Origin: Paractinoplanes brasiliensis
GTDB taxonomy: Bacteria > Actinomycetota > Actinomycetes > Mycobacteriales > Micromonosporaceae
NCBI RefSeq assembly: GCF_004362215.1
Contig: NZ_SNWR01000002.1
Coordinates: 1,922,001-1,986,000 of the forward strand
Direction: 5' to 3'
DNA length: 64,000 nucleotides
Shown: positions 26,361 to 35,561 of the stretch, one piece after another
Numbering within the stretch: position 1 is the stretch's first letter
How the letters are laid out: every line of letters starts with the position of its first letter
Program-made: the position numbers and the translations under genes
The notes under the pieces: generated by a model
Told to the model about the DNA's origin: nothing
Databases searched by the model: none
The model's input: only the letters and a program-made list of their open reading frames with translations

Positions 26361-27488
26361 ATGCGCAGAAGCACATTTGCGCTGGCGCTGACCACGGCGG
26401 TCGCGGTCACCGGAGGGGCGGCTGTCCTCACCGCCCTGCCGGCGTCGGCCGCGGCGGGGTGCCGGGTGGCCTACGCCGTCAGCAGCACATGGCCGGGCGG
26501 GTTCGGGGCCAACGTGACGATCACGAATCTCGGGGATCCGCTGAGCTCATGGACGCTCGTGTGGACGTACGGGAACGGGCAGACCGTCACCCAGGCGTGG
26601 AACACGAACCTGACCCAGAGCGGGTCGACTGTCACGGCCCGCAACGCCGGCTACAACGGCTCCCTGTCGACGAACGGGTCCGTCTCGTTCGGCTTCAACG
26701 CCTCGGCCGCCGGCGCCAACACGGCGCCCACGGCGTTCACGCTGAACGGCACCGCGTGCACCGGAACGACAGGCCCGTCGATGCCGCCGACCACACCGCC
26801 CACGACACCGAACACCAGCCCACCGCCGACCAGCCCGGGCGTGCCGAGCGACGCCGCCTGGGTCGACTCCGGACAGTGGGCGTCATGGCAGAACAACGGC
26901 TACACGCTCTACAACAACATCTGGGGCTCGGGCGCCGGCTCGCAGACCATCTGGGCCCGCAGCGGCACCAACTGGGGCGTGGTGGCCGACCACCCGCGCA
27001 CCGGCGGCGTCAAGTCGTACCCGAACACCGGCAGGACGCTCAACCGCACGCTCAGCTCGCTGTCCAGCGTGACCAGCTCGTTCAACGTCTCGGTGCCGGC
27101 CGACGGGGACTACGCGACCACCTACGACATCTGGGCGAACAATCACGCGTACGAGGTCATGATCTGGACCAACCAGCACGGCGCGGTGGGTCCGATCGCC
27201 GAGCAGTACGACGCGAACGGGGCGGTGCCGAACGTCCGGAACCTGACCGTCGGCGGGCACACCTGGAACGTCTATCGCGGCTCGAACGGCGCCAACGCGG
27301 TGTTCTCGTTCATCCGCACCAACACCAGCTCGGGCTCGATCGACCTGCTGGCGATCATGAACTGGCTGCGCACCAACAACTGGTGGGGCAACGTGACGGT
27401 GGGTGAGCTGCAGTTCGGCTTCGAGATCACGGGCACGGCCGGCCGGTCGAACTTCACGACCAACAGTTTCTCGCTCAGTTACAGCTGA
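26361..27488 (+). CDS. Secreted CBM2-GH12 endoglucanase/xyloglucanase
   Basis: 375 residues. Signal peptide (RRSTFALALTTAVAVTGG, cut near ASAAA), then a family 2 cellulose-binding module (GCRVAYAVSSTWPGGFGANV ... GTACTG, with paired Cys and surface Trp). A Pro/Thr linker leads to a GH12 catalytic domain with the two catalytic Glu segments YEVMIWTNQHG and LQFGFEITG. GH12 enzymes cut beta-1,4-glucan or xyloglucan with retention. Start 26361 follows GGAGGGAA; the open frame upstream is ignored. Its stop overlaps the next, opposite gene by 10 bp. Confidence 0.93.
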   Translation: MRRSTFALALTTAVAVTGGAAVLTALPASAAAGCRVAYAVSSTWPGGFGANVTITNLGDPLSSWTLVWTYGNGQTVTQAWNTNLTQSGSTVTARNAGYNGSLSTNGSVSFGFNASAAGANTAPTAFTLNGTACTGTTGPSMPPTTPPTTPNTSPPPTSPGVPSDAAWVDSGQWASWQNNGYTLYNNIWGSGAGSQTIWARSGTNWGVVADHPRTGGVKSYPNTGRTLNRTLSSLSSVTSSFNVSVPADGDYATTYDIWANNHAYEVMIWTNQHGAVGPIAEQYDANGAVPNVRNLTVGGHTWNVYRGSNGANAVFSFIRTNTSSGSIDLLAIMNWLRTNNWWGNVTVGELQFGFEITGTAGRSNFTTNSFSLSYS

Positions 27489-28411
27489 AGCCCGTGCAGG
27501 TGGACGCGGATGCTGGTGCCGTCGGGACGCCGGTGCACCCGCACCAGGTCGCAGAGGTGGTTGACCAGCACCAGCCCGCGTCCGCCCGGCACGTTCAGCG
27601 GCGGCAGAACCCGTCCGGCCAGCGGATCGGTGAAGATCCCGTGGTCGTCGGCCTGCACGATCAGGCAGTCGGCCTCGGACCAGAGCGCGATGCTTCCGGC
27701 GCCGTCGGTGTGCGCTATCGAGTTCTCGGCCAGCTCGTTGACCGCGGTGACGGCGTCGTCGATGCGACGCTCGGGCAGCCCGGCCTTGCGGGCCCGGTCG
27801 GCCACGAACGCGCGCACGCGGCTCAGGTCCTGCGCGGTGGCGTACGGGAAGATGTCGGCCTCGGGCGGCACGGCGGGCAGCGGCTGGTTGAAGCGGTCCG
27901 CGGTCTCGATGGGGTCGGCGTACGACGGGCTGGGCCGGCGGCCCTCCCGCGTGATCATGACCGGGTGGGTGCGCCAGGCGTCGGCCAGCGCGTCCTGTCC
28001 CAGCCCCGTCACGTCGTACGGGCAAAGAATGGACGCGTCCCGGCCGGCGAACACCGCGTTGATCAGCGCCTCGTGGGTGGCGCAGGCCGGGTACTCGATC
28101 GCGGAGCGTGACGGCCAGATGGGCTCGCCGACGATCGAGACGTGGCGGCCCGGGTGCCGGGCGGCGAAGGCCAGCAAAACCCCGGGGATGATGTGGCCCG
28201 GGTTGCGGCCGGCCACGGTCATGTCGGCGAAGACCACCTCGGCCCGTACGTCGGTCAGGGTGTCCCGCAGCGGCGTGAGGTTGACCTCCGGCACCGCCAC
28301 CATGACGGCGTCACCGCTGGTCACCGCGGAGCGGACGTACGCCCCGACCACGCTTGTGTACTCGTCGAGGCCGTTGTACAGCAGGGCCGGATGGTCGAAC
28401 GTCAGTGTCAC
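27479..28411 (-). CDS. MEDS-domain protein with anti-sigma-type (RsbW-like) HATPase
   Basis: About 310 residues. The N-terminal 165 residues match the MEDS sensory domain (HPALLYNGLDEYTSVVGAYV, then GDAVMVAVP and HVSIVGEPIWP). The C-terminal 130 residues form an HATPase_c domain with an N-box (DAVTAVNELAENSIAHTDG) and GGRGLVLVNHLCD, as in anti-sigma serine kinases. Such proteins in actinobacteria act in partner-switching pathways. GTG at 28411 is chosen for its GGGAG ribosome site and because the family starts there. Its partner may be the STAS protein at 35938 or another locus. Confidence 0.85.
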   Translation of the reverse strand: MTLTFDHPALLYNGLDEYTSVVGAYVRSAVTSGDAVMVAVPEVNLTPLRDTLTDVRAEVVFADMTVAGRNPGHIIPGVLLAFAARHPGRHVSIVGEPIWPSRSAIEYPACATHEALINAVFAGRDASILCPYDVTGLGQDALADAWRTHPVMITREGRRPSPSYADPIETADRFNQPLPAVPPEADIFPYATAQDLSRVRAFVADRARKAGLPERRIDDAVTAVNELAENSIAHTDGAGSIALWSEADCLIVQADDHGIFTDPLAGRVLPPLNVPGGRGLVLVNHLCDLVRVHRRPDGTSIRVHLHGLQL

Positions 28412-28550
28412 GCCGCCCGCTCCCGGATCACGCTCGGACGGAGCCGATCGAGAACCGTGGTCCCGGCCATCACTCCCCCTCGGGTTCGGTACCACCAAGA
28501 TAGCCGCCGCGCGCCCGGCGCCGCGGGCTTGTCCACCTTAGGCTCGGGGG

Positions 28551-29318
28551 ATGCGGCTTGCCCACGTGACGGATCTGCACTTCGGGGCGGAGCAGGCCGA
28601 CGTCGTGGCGGGGCTGCGCCGCGACCTGCTCACCCAGGGCCTGGATCGGGTGCTGGTCGGAGGCGACCTCACCATGCGGGCGCGTGACAGGCAGTTCGCC
28701 GCCGCCCGTGAGCTGCTGGAAGCCCTCGGCACGCCGTGGACGAGCGTGCCGGGCAATCACGACCTGCCGCTCGATCGGCCCGTACGGGCGTACGGGAGCC
28801 TGGATTCCTATCGTCGTCTCGTCGGCCCGCCCGAATCCGTGGTGCGCGACGGTGGCCTGCTGCTGCTCGGGCTGAGCTCGCCCCGGGCGTACCTGTGGAA
28901 GGGTGGTCGCGTCGACGCCGGCCAGGTGACCCGGATCGAGACGGAGCTGGCGCCGGACGCCGAGCTCAAGGTCCTGATGCTGCACCACCCGGTGTTCCCC
29001 TCGCCGCAGCGGCCGGGTGAGGCGCTCGCGCACGGGGCGCAGGAGGTTCTGCGCGCGGCGGCGTCGGTGCGGGCCGACCTTGTGCTGTGCGGGCACGAGC
29101 ATGTGGCGGCGCAGGTCCGGCTGCCCGGCGGCGTGATCGGCGTGCTCAGCGGGACGGCCTGCTCGTGGCGGGTGCGGGCCGGCGAGCCGCAGTCGTACAC
29201 GGTGATCGACGTCGAAGGCGACCGGCTGACGATCACCGTGCGGCATTGGCGCGACGGCGCGTTCACCGAGGCGTCGACGACCGTGTGGCGCCGTTCACGG
29301 GACGGCTGGCAGGCCTGA
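28551..29318 (+). CDS. Calcineurin-like metallophosphoesterase
   Basis: 255 residues with all metal motifs of the superfamily in order: DLHFG (D-x-H), GGDLT (GD), GNHD, LHHP and GHEH. Such enzymes cleave phosphodiester or phosphomonoester bonds, often of cyclic nucleotides or lipids. The C-terminal part (SYTVIDVEGDRLTITVRHW) is a beta-rich tail. The 3' end overlaps that of the diacylglycerol-kinase-like gene on the other strand by 24 bp. Confidence 0.92.
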   Translation: MRLAHVTDLHFGAEQADVVAGLRRDLLTQGLDRVLVGGDLTMRARDRQFAAARELLEALGTPWTSVPGNHDLPLDRPVRAYGSLDSYRRLVGPPESVVRDGGLLLLGLSSPRAYLWKGGRVDAGQVTRIETELAPDAELKVLMLHHPVFPSPQRPGEALAHGAQEVLRAAASVRADLVLCGHEHVAAQVRLPGGVIGVLSGTACSWRVRAGEPQSYTVIDVEGDRLTITVRHWRDGAFTEASTTVWRRSRDGWQA

Positions 29319-30545
29319 CGCGACCCGGACCAGGGCGTTCAGGTCACGCCGGGTGAGGGCGGCGCCCCGGTTCGGCGGCATGAGAGTCCGAGGCACCCGT
29401 ACGCGCAACGCGCGCGGCAACGAGGTGAAGCGCAACGGTGGCGACAGCAGCAGCGCCTCCCCGTCCAGCCCGACCGGCACGTCGGAGCCGGAACGCACCT
29501 CGAACTCGGCGGCCGTCCACTCCCCCACCGGCCGCGGGCCCCGCGCGGTCACGATGCCGAGCCGGCCGGTGTCGAGCCGGGGACGCCCGCCGGGCCGCCC
29601 GACCCGCGACAACTCGTACGGGTTGTTGGAGACCAGCACCAGCGACAGCCCCGTCAAGGACCGGCCGTCGGGGGTTTCGAGCGCCAGATCCGGCGGCTGG
29701 CCGTCCGGGCCGAACAGGCCGGGCAGGACCCGACCCCACGTCTGCAGCTTGGCCCGGCGGTAGCCCTTGGCCCGCACGACCTCGGCGTACACCCCGAGCG
29801 AGGCGTTGTTGACGAACACGTGGCCGTTGACCAGGCCCAGGTCGACCGTCCGCTCGGCGCCGTCGGTGAAGGCGTCGAGGGCGGCCACCACGTCGGAGCG
29901 GTCCAGGCCCAGGTCGAGCGCGAAGTGGTTGCGGGTGCCGGCGGGGACGCACACGTACGCCACGTCGTGCCGCATCGCCGTGGCCGCGACCAGGGCCTGC
30001 GAGCCGTCGCCGCCCGCCATGCCCAGCACGTCGGCCCCGTCACACACGGCCTTCTCGGCGAGCGCGGCCAGGTCGTCCCCGGGCCGCAGCGTCACAACCT
30101 CGATGCCGCGCGCGGCGGCGGCCGCGGCGAGGCCCGCCCGTTCGGCCGCGCCGTCACCCGACCGCGGATTGATCAGCAGGACGCCGTGGCGAGCGATCCG
30201 GGCCGGGAGGCCGGCGGCGACCAGGACGCGATGCCGGCCGAGGGCGTACCGGCCGGCCACGGCGAAGGTCACCAGCATCACGACCTGGGTCACGAACAGC
30301 GACAGGCCCAGCAGGACGACCAGCAGCGCGGCCCCGCCGGCGGTGAGCACGGCGAGCAGGCGGAGCAGGCCACGCCGGGTCAGCGAGTACCAGACCGCGG
30401 CCGTCACGACCGTGCTGGCCAGCACGAACACCACGAAGGTCTCGAAGTGCCGAACGGCCTGCTCGAGGCCGGCTGCCACCGCGAGCAGGGGCGCGGCGAG
30501 CGCCACGACGGCGGCGGCCCGCCGGCCCGTACTCACGGCGCTCAT
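29295..30545 (-). CDS. Diacylglycerol kinase-family lipid kinase with N-terminal membrane segments
   Basis: 416 residues. About four N-terminal membrane helices (1-100), then a DAGK catalytic domain with NPRSGDG, the glycine loop GGDGS and PAGTRNHFALDLG. Likely phosphorylates a lipid or polyprenol-type substrate at the membrane. The ATG lies 4 bp after the stop codon of the penicillin-binding protein gene, so the two form one transcript, which hints at a cell-envelope lipid role. Confidence 0.88.
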   Translation of the reverse strand: MSAVSTGRRAAAVVALAAPLLAVAAGLEQAVRHFETFVVFVLASTVVTAAVWYSLTRRGLLRLLAVLTAGGAALLVVLLGLSLFVTQVVMLVTFAVAGRYALGRHRVLVAAGLPARIARHGVLLINPRSGDGAAERAGLAAAAAARGIEVVTLRPGDDLAALAEKAVCDGADVLGMAGGDGSQALVAATAMRHDVAYVCVPAGTRNHFALDLGLDRSDVVAALDAFTDGAERTVDLGLVNGHVFVNNASLGVYAEVVRAKGYRRAKLQTWGRVLPGLFGPDGQPPDLALETPDGRSLTGLSLVLVSNNPYELSRVGRPGGRPRLDTGRLGIVTARGPRPVGEWTAAEFEVRSGSDVPVGLDGEALLLSPPLRFTSLPRALRVRVPRTLMPPNRGAALTRRDLNALVRVASGLPAVP

Positions 30546-30548
30546 GGC

Positions 30549-32999
30549 TCAGCGCGGCGGCGTGGGCGGTCCGGAAGGCGGCGCGCCGGGGGTGCCCGGG
30601 GGCGGCTCGGCGCCCTTGCCGTTGCTGACGTTGATGACGACCACGCCGTTCTTGACAGTACGGCCGCTCGGGTCGGTGCCCGCGGCGGTGCCGGCCGGGC
30701 ATTCCGAGTCGACCTCGGTCGAGCTGATCACCGGGTAGAAGCCCGCGTTCTCGAGCCGGTTGCGGGCGCTGCGCAGCGAGTCACACTCGACGTTCGGGAT
30801 GCGGCGCTGGTCGCCGTAGACCAGTTTGCGGTTCTCGGGACGCTTGAACTGGACGTACGGGCGGTCCTCCATGTAATCGGCCAGCGTGCGGTAGACCGCC
30901 GGGTTGACCTGGTCGTGGCGCAGCCTGTCCTTGTGTGCCTGGTAGTCGGGGTTGACCAGGTAGCCCGCGACGACCAGCGACGTCGTGCCGGCGATCAGCG
31001 AGGCAGTGCGGTCCCGGTCGGTCGTGCCGGTCTTGCCGAACACCGGGCGGTCGACGGTGCCGCGCACCGCACGGGCCGTCGCGCCCTGGCAGCTGCCCGT
31101 GCGGGCGCGGTCGCCGACGGGGCAGCGCGCCGCGTCGACCGCCGCGCGGGCCACGTCGACGCTGGTCGCGCGGACGCAGTGCGGCTTGCCGATGTCGAGC
31201 TTCTCGTTGTCGCGGGTGGTGATCTGCTCGATCGGGGTCGGCTCGCAGTACATGCCGTCGGCGGCCAGGGTGGCGTACGCGTTGGCCATGTCGAGCGGGG
31301 TGGTGGCCGAGACGCCCAGCGTGAACGCGCCCCACTGGTGCGAGTAGCCGGGTGAGGCCAGCTTGGCGTCGCTGGGGTCGCGGAACTTGATGCCGAACCG
31401 CTTGGCCACGTCGACCACCTTGTCGGCGCCGACCCGCTCCTCGAGCGGCACGAAGTAGGTGTTGATCGAGGAGCCGAAGCCTGTCCACATGTTGTAGACA
31501 CCCTCGCCGCCGCCCCCGGAGTTCTGCGGGCACCAGAAGTGGGTGCCCGCGCAGGCCGAGTCGCTGCTGCGCTCGACGATGTACTTCGACCGGAAGACCT
31601 TCTCCGCCTTGATCGTGTAGTGCAGCGGGTAGCCCTTCTCCAGCGCCGCGATCAGCGTGAAGATCTTCATGACCGAGCCGGCCTGATAACCCGTGATGTC
31701 GCCGCCCCCGCTGAGCAGCGGGTTCACCGTGTTCGGGTAGGACGACTTGACCTTCTGCCGCCGTTTCGCCGGGTCGGACGAGAGCGGGTTCTTCGAGTTG
31801 TCGAGGCTGTACTTACGGTTGGCGGCGAGCACCTTGACCTTGCCGGTACGGGGTTCGACGGCCGCCAGGAGCAGGGCGTTCTTGTTCTTCTCCTTGATCA
31901 GCTGGGCTATCCGGTCGCGGGCCTGGCCGGTCGCCTTGAGGTCGATCGTGGTGGTGATCCGGTAACCGCCGCTCTTGAGGCGGCGTTCCCGGTCGAACTC
32001 GGTCGCGCCGAACTCGGGCCGCTCCATCCACCAGCGGTAGAAGAAGTCGCAGAAGAAGCCCCAGGTGTTGTTGGCCACCGAGACGCAGCCGTTGCCGACC
32101 GGCTGCACCTTGCGCGGGATCGCCTCTTTCTTGGCCGCCTCGCCCTGGGCCGCGGTGATCGCGCCCGCCTCGACCATGCCAGGGATGACGTAGTTGTTGC
32201 GGCGCTGCCGGATCTCGTCGTAACCGTTCTTGGTGGTCGGGTCGTAGAAGGACGGCGCCCGCACGACGGCGGCGAGCAGCGCGGCCTGACCGATCGTGAG
32301 GTCCTTCGGCTTCTTGTTGAAGTAGACCTTGCCGGCGGCGAAGATCCCGTACGTCGCCTTGCCGAACGGCGCCATGTTCAGATAGCGCTCGAGAATCTCG
32401 TCCTTGCTGAACTTCTTCTCGACCTGCATGGCGTACTTGATCTCGGTGACCTTGCGCTTGTTGGTGTCCTCGGTCGCCTTGACCACCTCGGTCGGGCTGG
32501 TCGCGGAGTACGCCAGCGACATGCGCACCCACTGCATGGTGATCGTCGACGCGCCCTGCTTGGAGTCCGACTTGCCGCTGTTGTTGACCACGGCGCGGGC
32601 GACACCCTTGAGGTCGACGCCGTTGTGGTTGTAGAAGTCACGGTCCTCGGCAGCGATCATGGCGGCCACCATGTGCGGCGAGATGTCCTTCAACGGCACG
32701 TCGCTGCGGAACTCGTCGTAGAACTGGGCGATCTGCGTCTTGTTGTCCGACGCGTAGACCCGGGTGATCTGGGGGGACGCGAAATCCTTGAGCTCGCCGG
32801 GGAGGCTGGCGAAGGCGTCGCCGCCCGCCTTGGCCGTGAGCCCCGACACGGCCGCCACCGGGAACGCCGCCGCGGCCACCACGACCCCGGCCACCAGCCC
32901 GCATGTGAGCAGCGCGAACACGTTGAAGAAGATGTTGTGATCACGCCTGCGGAACCAGGAACTCACCGAACCACCCACCCGTGCCTCGTCCGTTGTCAC
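30549..32999 (-). CDS. Bifunctional class A penicillin-binding protein with PASTA domain
   Basis: 816 residues. One N-terminal membrane anchor (NVFALLTCGLVAGVVVAA), a GT51 transglycosylase domain (EDRDFYNHNGVD near 118, STITMQW) and a transpeptidase domain with SVMK (about 441), SSIN (about 515) and KTGTT (about 655). A single PASTA domain (about 735-800: RIPNVECDSLRSARNRLENA) precedes a short Pro/Gly tail. It polymerises and cross-links peptidoglycan. The GTG start at 32999 has only a weak ribosome site. Confidence 0.95.
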   Translation of the reverse strand: MTTDEARVGGSVSSWFRRRDHNIFFNVFALLTCGLVAGVVVAAAAFPVAAVSGLTAKAGGDAFASLPGELKDFASPQITRVYASDNKTQIAQFYDEFRSDVPLKDISPHMVAAMIAAEDRDFYNHNGVDLKGVARAVVNNSGKSDSKQGASTITMQWVRMSLAYSATSPTEVVKATEDTNKRKVTEIKYAMQVEKKFSKDEILERYLNMAPFGKATYGIFAAGKVYFNKKPKDLTIGQAALLAAVVRAPSFYDPTTKNGYDEIRQRRNNYVIPGMVEAGAITAAQGEAAKKEAIPRKVQPVGNGCVSVANNTWGFFCDFFYRWWMERPEFGATEFDRERRLKSGGYRITTTIDLKATGQARDRIAQLIKEKNKNALLLAAVEPRTGKVKVLAANRKYSLDNSKNPLSSDPAKRRQKVKSSYPNTVNPLLSGGGDITGYQAGSVMKIFTLIAALEKGYPLHYTIKAEKVFRSKYIVERSSDSACAGTHFWCPQNSGGGGEGVYNMWTGFGSSINTYFVPLEERVGADKVVDVAKRFGIKFRDPSDAKLASPGYSHQWGAFTLGVSATTPLDMANAYATLAADGMYCEPTPIEQITTRDNEKLDIGKPHCVRATSVDVARAAVDAARCPVGDRARTGSCQGATARAVRGTVDRPVFGKTGTTDRDRTASLIAGTTSLVVAGYLVNPDYQAHKDRLRHDQVNPAVYRTLADYMEDRPYVQFKRPENRKLVYGDQRRIPNVECDSLRSARNRLENAGFYPVISSTEVDSECPAGTAAGTDPSGRTVKNGVVVINVSNGKGAEPPPGTPGAPPSGPPTPPR

Positions 33000-33119
33000 C
33001 CGAAGCGAGCCCCGTCTATTTCACCCCGCCGTGTCAAGCCGTGCGCTCGCATGCCGGTCGTTCGGCCGTCACATTGAACCTCACGGGGCCATGCCACCGA
33101 CACCCCGCCCACCCGGTCG

Positions 33120-33833
33120 TTACCCGGCGGGGCCGAGCCAGTACCAACCGTCGCCGACTGTCCAGCGCGCCTGGCACGGGTCGCCGAAACAGTCGAACGT
33201 GGACTCCCGCTGTACGGGGGCGAGCCGGGCGTAACCGGCGCCGCCGTCCGGAATGCCGGCCACCCGCAGGAGGAACAGGGCCCCCGGAGCGTCGCCCCGG
33301 TCCTGCGACAGCCCGGCCGCGGGAGCATCACCGCGATCCTGCGACAGCCCGGCCGCCGGAGCATCGCCACCATCCTGCAACAGCCGAGCCGCGGTAGCGT
33401 CGCCGCGATCCTGCGACAGCCGGGCCGCGCGGCCGTTGACCGAAAGTCCGCGAAGATCGCCGGGCAGATTGGCCCCGTAGTACTCGGCGGATTCCAGCCG
33501 GCCCTGCTCGTCGAGCGCGGCCACCGCGGCGAAGTCGTCACGGTGCATCCGGTAGTAGCCGTGCACGTAGATCCCGTCCCACTCCGTGCGGGCGACCAGG
33601 GCGGCCGAACCGAGCCCGGCCACCAGCACGACAATCGCGACCAACCGGCGCCGTCTCCGCAGGGCCGAAACGACCACCACAACCGTGACCGTCCCGGCGA
33701 CGACCCAGGCGCCCCACGTGAGAAACACCGCGCCGATCCAGATGAGGTTGAGCAGCAGGATCTCGAACAGCCGCACAAGGACGAGCAGAATCCACCCGAG
33801 CCCCACCCCGGCAACCGGCCGCCACCGCTTCAC
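33120..33833 (-). CDS. Membrane protein with 12-residue repeats, function unknown
   Basis: About 237 residues from GTG 33833. Two strong membrane helices (ILLVLVRLFEILLLNLIWIG and the following VVAGTVTVVVVVSAL), a third (LVAIVVLVAGLGSAALVA), then an exported domain with GIYVHGYYRMH, four SQDRGDAPAAGL-like repeats and a C-terminal STFDCFGDPCQARW Cys pair. The frame stays open upstream to 34127 but becomes Gly/Trp low-complexity there, so I do not include that part. The same 36-bp period occurs in the STAND-like gene. Confidence 0.65.
   Translation of the reverse strand: MKRWRPVAGVGLGWILLVLVRLFEILLLNLIWIGAVFLTWGAWVVAGTVTVVVVVSALRRRRRLVAIVVLVAGLGSAALVARTEWDGIYVHGYYRMHRDDFAAVAALDEQGRLESAEYYGANLPGDLRGLSVNGRAARLSQDRGDATAARLLQDGGDAPAAGLSQDRGDAPAAGLSQDRGDAPGALFLLRVAGIPDGGAGYARLAPVQRESTFDCFGDPCQARWTVGDGWYWLGPAG
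33289..33428 (-). repeat. Four 36-bp in-frame tandem repeats
   Basis: Units start at 33301, 33337, 33373 and 33409 (core TCCTGCGACAGCC), encoding a 12-residue Asp/Gly/Ala-rich unit. Sequence is unrelated to the array at 25647 although the period is the same. Confidence 0.85.
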
Positions 33834-34520
33834 CGCGCCATCATGAGCGACCCCTACAAGACCAGCCCGGCCCGCGCCTGCCCAAGCCCCGCCCACGCCG
33901 CCGCCGAAGCTCCGCCTGAGCCCGACCAGCCCGCCCAACACCCCCGCCCAAGCCCCGCCCGAGCCCGACCAGCCCGCCCAACACCCCCCGCCCAAGCCCC
34001 GCCCAACGCCCCCGCCGGGCACGTCCAACGCCATCCACCGTCCTCGCCTGGGGCGCCCGTCCAACGGCAACCCGAAGTCCCAACGCCCGTCGAGCGTCCC
34101 GTCTGACGTCCCGATGCGCCGTCTCAACGCTCCGTCCAGGACGGGCGTTCAAAACGCCCCCGCCCAACGCGCCATCCGACACCCCCGCCCAACGCGCCCC
34201 GACACCCCCGCCCAACGCGCCATCCGGCGCCCCGACCGACGCTCCCGACCGGCGTCCCGTGACGACCGGCGAGGGAGGAACCAACCCACCCAACGTCAAG
34301 CCCGGCCCGCGTGTCGTTCCGGCCCCGGCCCAGCGGCCCGTCACACGTCCTTGTTCAACGCGCTGTCCATTGCCGTCCGGCTGAGTGCCCGTTGATCGCG
34401 TCGTCCACAGTCGGCGGCCGACCTCGGCATGCACGGCCGAGGTGACGCGCTGAGCCGAGCGGGCGGGACGAGAGTTCGCGCGAGCGGCTGGACCCACGTA
34501 CGGGGAATGGGACGGCCCTG
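33834..34520. other. 687-bp noncoding, repeat-rich, strand-asymmetric DNA
   Basis: No credible gene. The plus strand is C-rich with very few G runs, so the minus strand carries dense G runs. It contains a tandem duplication of a 43/44-bp unit (33918-33960 and 33961-34004) and several copies of CCCGCCCAACGCGCC-like words near 34155-34220. The minus-strand G runs could form G-quadruplexes. Long open frames here are products of base composition. Confidence 0.6.
33918..34004. repeat. Tandem duplication of a 43/44-bp unit
   Basis: Two adjacent near-identical copies starting GAGCCCGACCAGCCCGCCCA, differing by one C in a C-run. Confidence 0.8.
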
Positions 34521-34892
34521 CTATTGGGCGGCTTCGACGAAGAGCAGGGCGGCGCTGATCAGAATGATCACGGCGGTCGCGAAATGGATGCCGTAGGCGA
34601 CGGCCCTGGTGCCGCCGTTGCGCAGGACTATCAGCATGTCGCCGAGCGGAACCAGGGCGACCACCAGCATGAACCAGGCCTCGGCCAGCACCCCGCCCCC
34701 GAACAGCACGGCCAGCCCGACCAACCCGTAGGTGAGGTCGCGGACGCCCTTGACCGAAAGATAGGCGCCCGCCGGCGAGGAGACGCCGTAGCCGGTCGCG
34801 GCGACCTCGGGAGAGAGCAGGAAGCGGATGCCGATGAAGATGATGAACAGATTGATGACGATGGCCAGGCCGTAGGCCAGAACAGCGAGCAT
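34521..34892 (-). CDS. DUF4267-like four-helix membrane protein
   Basis: 123 residues, four membrane helices (VLAYGLAIVINLFIIFIGIR at the start), with SVKGVRDLTYGLVGLAVLF and the loop PLGDMLIVLRNGG that mark the DUF4267 family. Start 34892 has a GAGGA ribosome site. It is divergent from a TetR gene with shared operators between them, so it is the probable regulated target. Function unknown. Confidence 0.85.
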   Translation of the reverse strand: MLAVLAYGLAIVINLFIIFIGIRFLLSPEVAATGYGVSSPAGAYLSVKGVRDLTYGLVGLAVLFGGGVLAEAWFMLVVALVPLGDMLIVLRNGGTRAVAYGIHFATAVIILISAALLFVEAAQ

Positions 34893-34908
34893 GACAGCTT
34901 CCTCTTTG

Positions 34909-34921
34909 CTAGCAGCGCTAG
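34909..34921. promoter_or_regulatory. TetR operator candidate 1 (CTAG-N5-CTAG)
   Basis: CTAGCAGCGCTAG, with CTAGC/GCTAG arms around AGC, just upstream of the DUF4267 gene in the 90-bp divergent gap. Same layout as the second site at 34960. Confidence 0.55.
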
Positions 34922-34947
34922 ATGCGTGGTCGACGCTAGCACGGTCG

Positions 34948-34975
34948 TCGACAGAAGTTCTAGTGATGCTAGTAT
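34948..34975 (+). promoter_or_regulatory. Predicted promoter and operator 2 of the TetR gene
   Basis: TCGACA (34948) and TAGTAT (34970) with a 16-bp spacer fit a -35/-10 pair, placing the start of transcription at or near the ATG at 34983. The second CTAG-N5-CTAG site (34960-34972) covers the spacer and -10, as expected for autorepression. Confidence 0.5.
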
Positions 34976-34982
34976 TGCTGCC

Positions 34983-35561
34983 ATGGCGATACGGGAGCGT
35001 CGGGAACGTGAGCGCGAGGACAGGCAGCGGCTGATCATCAAGGCCGCTCGTGAGCTCGCCGAGACCCATGGGGGGTGGGAGGTGGTGACCACACGGCGGC
35101 TGGCCGAGCAGATCGAGTACAGCCAGCCGGTGCTCTACAGCCACTTCAAGGGCAAGGACGAGATCATGGCGGCGGTCGCGCTGGAGGGTTTCGCCGAGCT
35201 CGGCGCCTCGATGCGGGAGGCACGGCAGGTTTCACCGGCTGCGGTCGCGCTGGCCTATGTCGCGTTCGCCGAGGCCCGGCCTGTGCTTTACGAGACCATG
35301 TTCACCAGCCCGGTCGAGCTGACCTTCGCCAGCCCTGAGACGCCGGCGCCGATGCGGGAGGCCTACGACGAGCTCCGCGAGGCGGTGCGCACCGCAGCCG
35401 GCGATGGCGATCTCGACGACGAGACCGAGGTCCTGTGGGCGGGCCTGCACGGGCTGGTCATGCTGACCCGGGGCGGCCGTCTGCCCCCGGAGTCCCGCGC
35501 CCGGCGTCTCGAGCTGCTGCTGCGCCGCTTCGGCCTGAGCCACGAGGGCGCCATGACCTGA
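34983..35561 (+). CDS. TetR/AcrR-family transcriptional regulator
   Basis: 192 residues. N-terminal helix-turn-helix (GGWEVVTTRRLAEQIEYSQP, then VLYSHFKGKDEIMAAVA) and a C-terminal ligand domain with VLWAGLHGLVMLTRGGRL, similar to the WHG-type subfamily. It likely represses itself and the divergent membrane protein through the two CTAG-N5-CTAG sites. Ligand unknown. Confidence 0.92.
   Translation: MAIRERREREREDRQRLIIKAARELAETHGGWEVVTTRRLAEQIEYSQPVLYSHFKGKDEIMAAVALEGFAELGASMREARQVSPAAVALAYVAFAEARPVLYETMFTSPVELTFASPETPAPMREAYDELREAVRTAAGDGDLDDETEVLWAGLHGLVMLTRGGRLPPESRARRLELLLRRFGLSHEGAMT

Noticed and set aside
33834..34127. N-terminal extension of the repeat-containing membrane protein
   Set aside because: Gly/Trp-rich low complexity produced by the C-rich repeats; a GTG at 33833 gives a normal membrane protein start.
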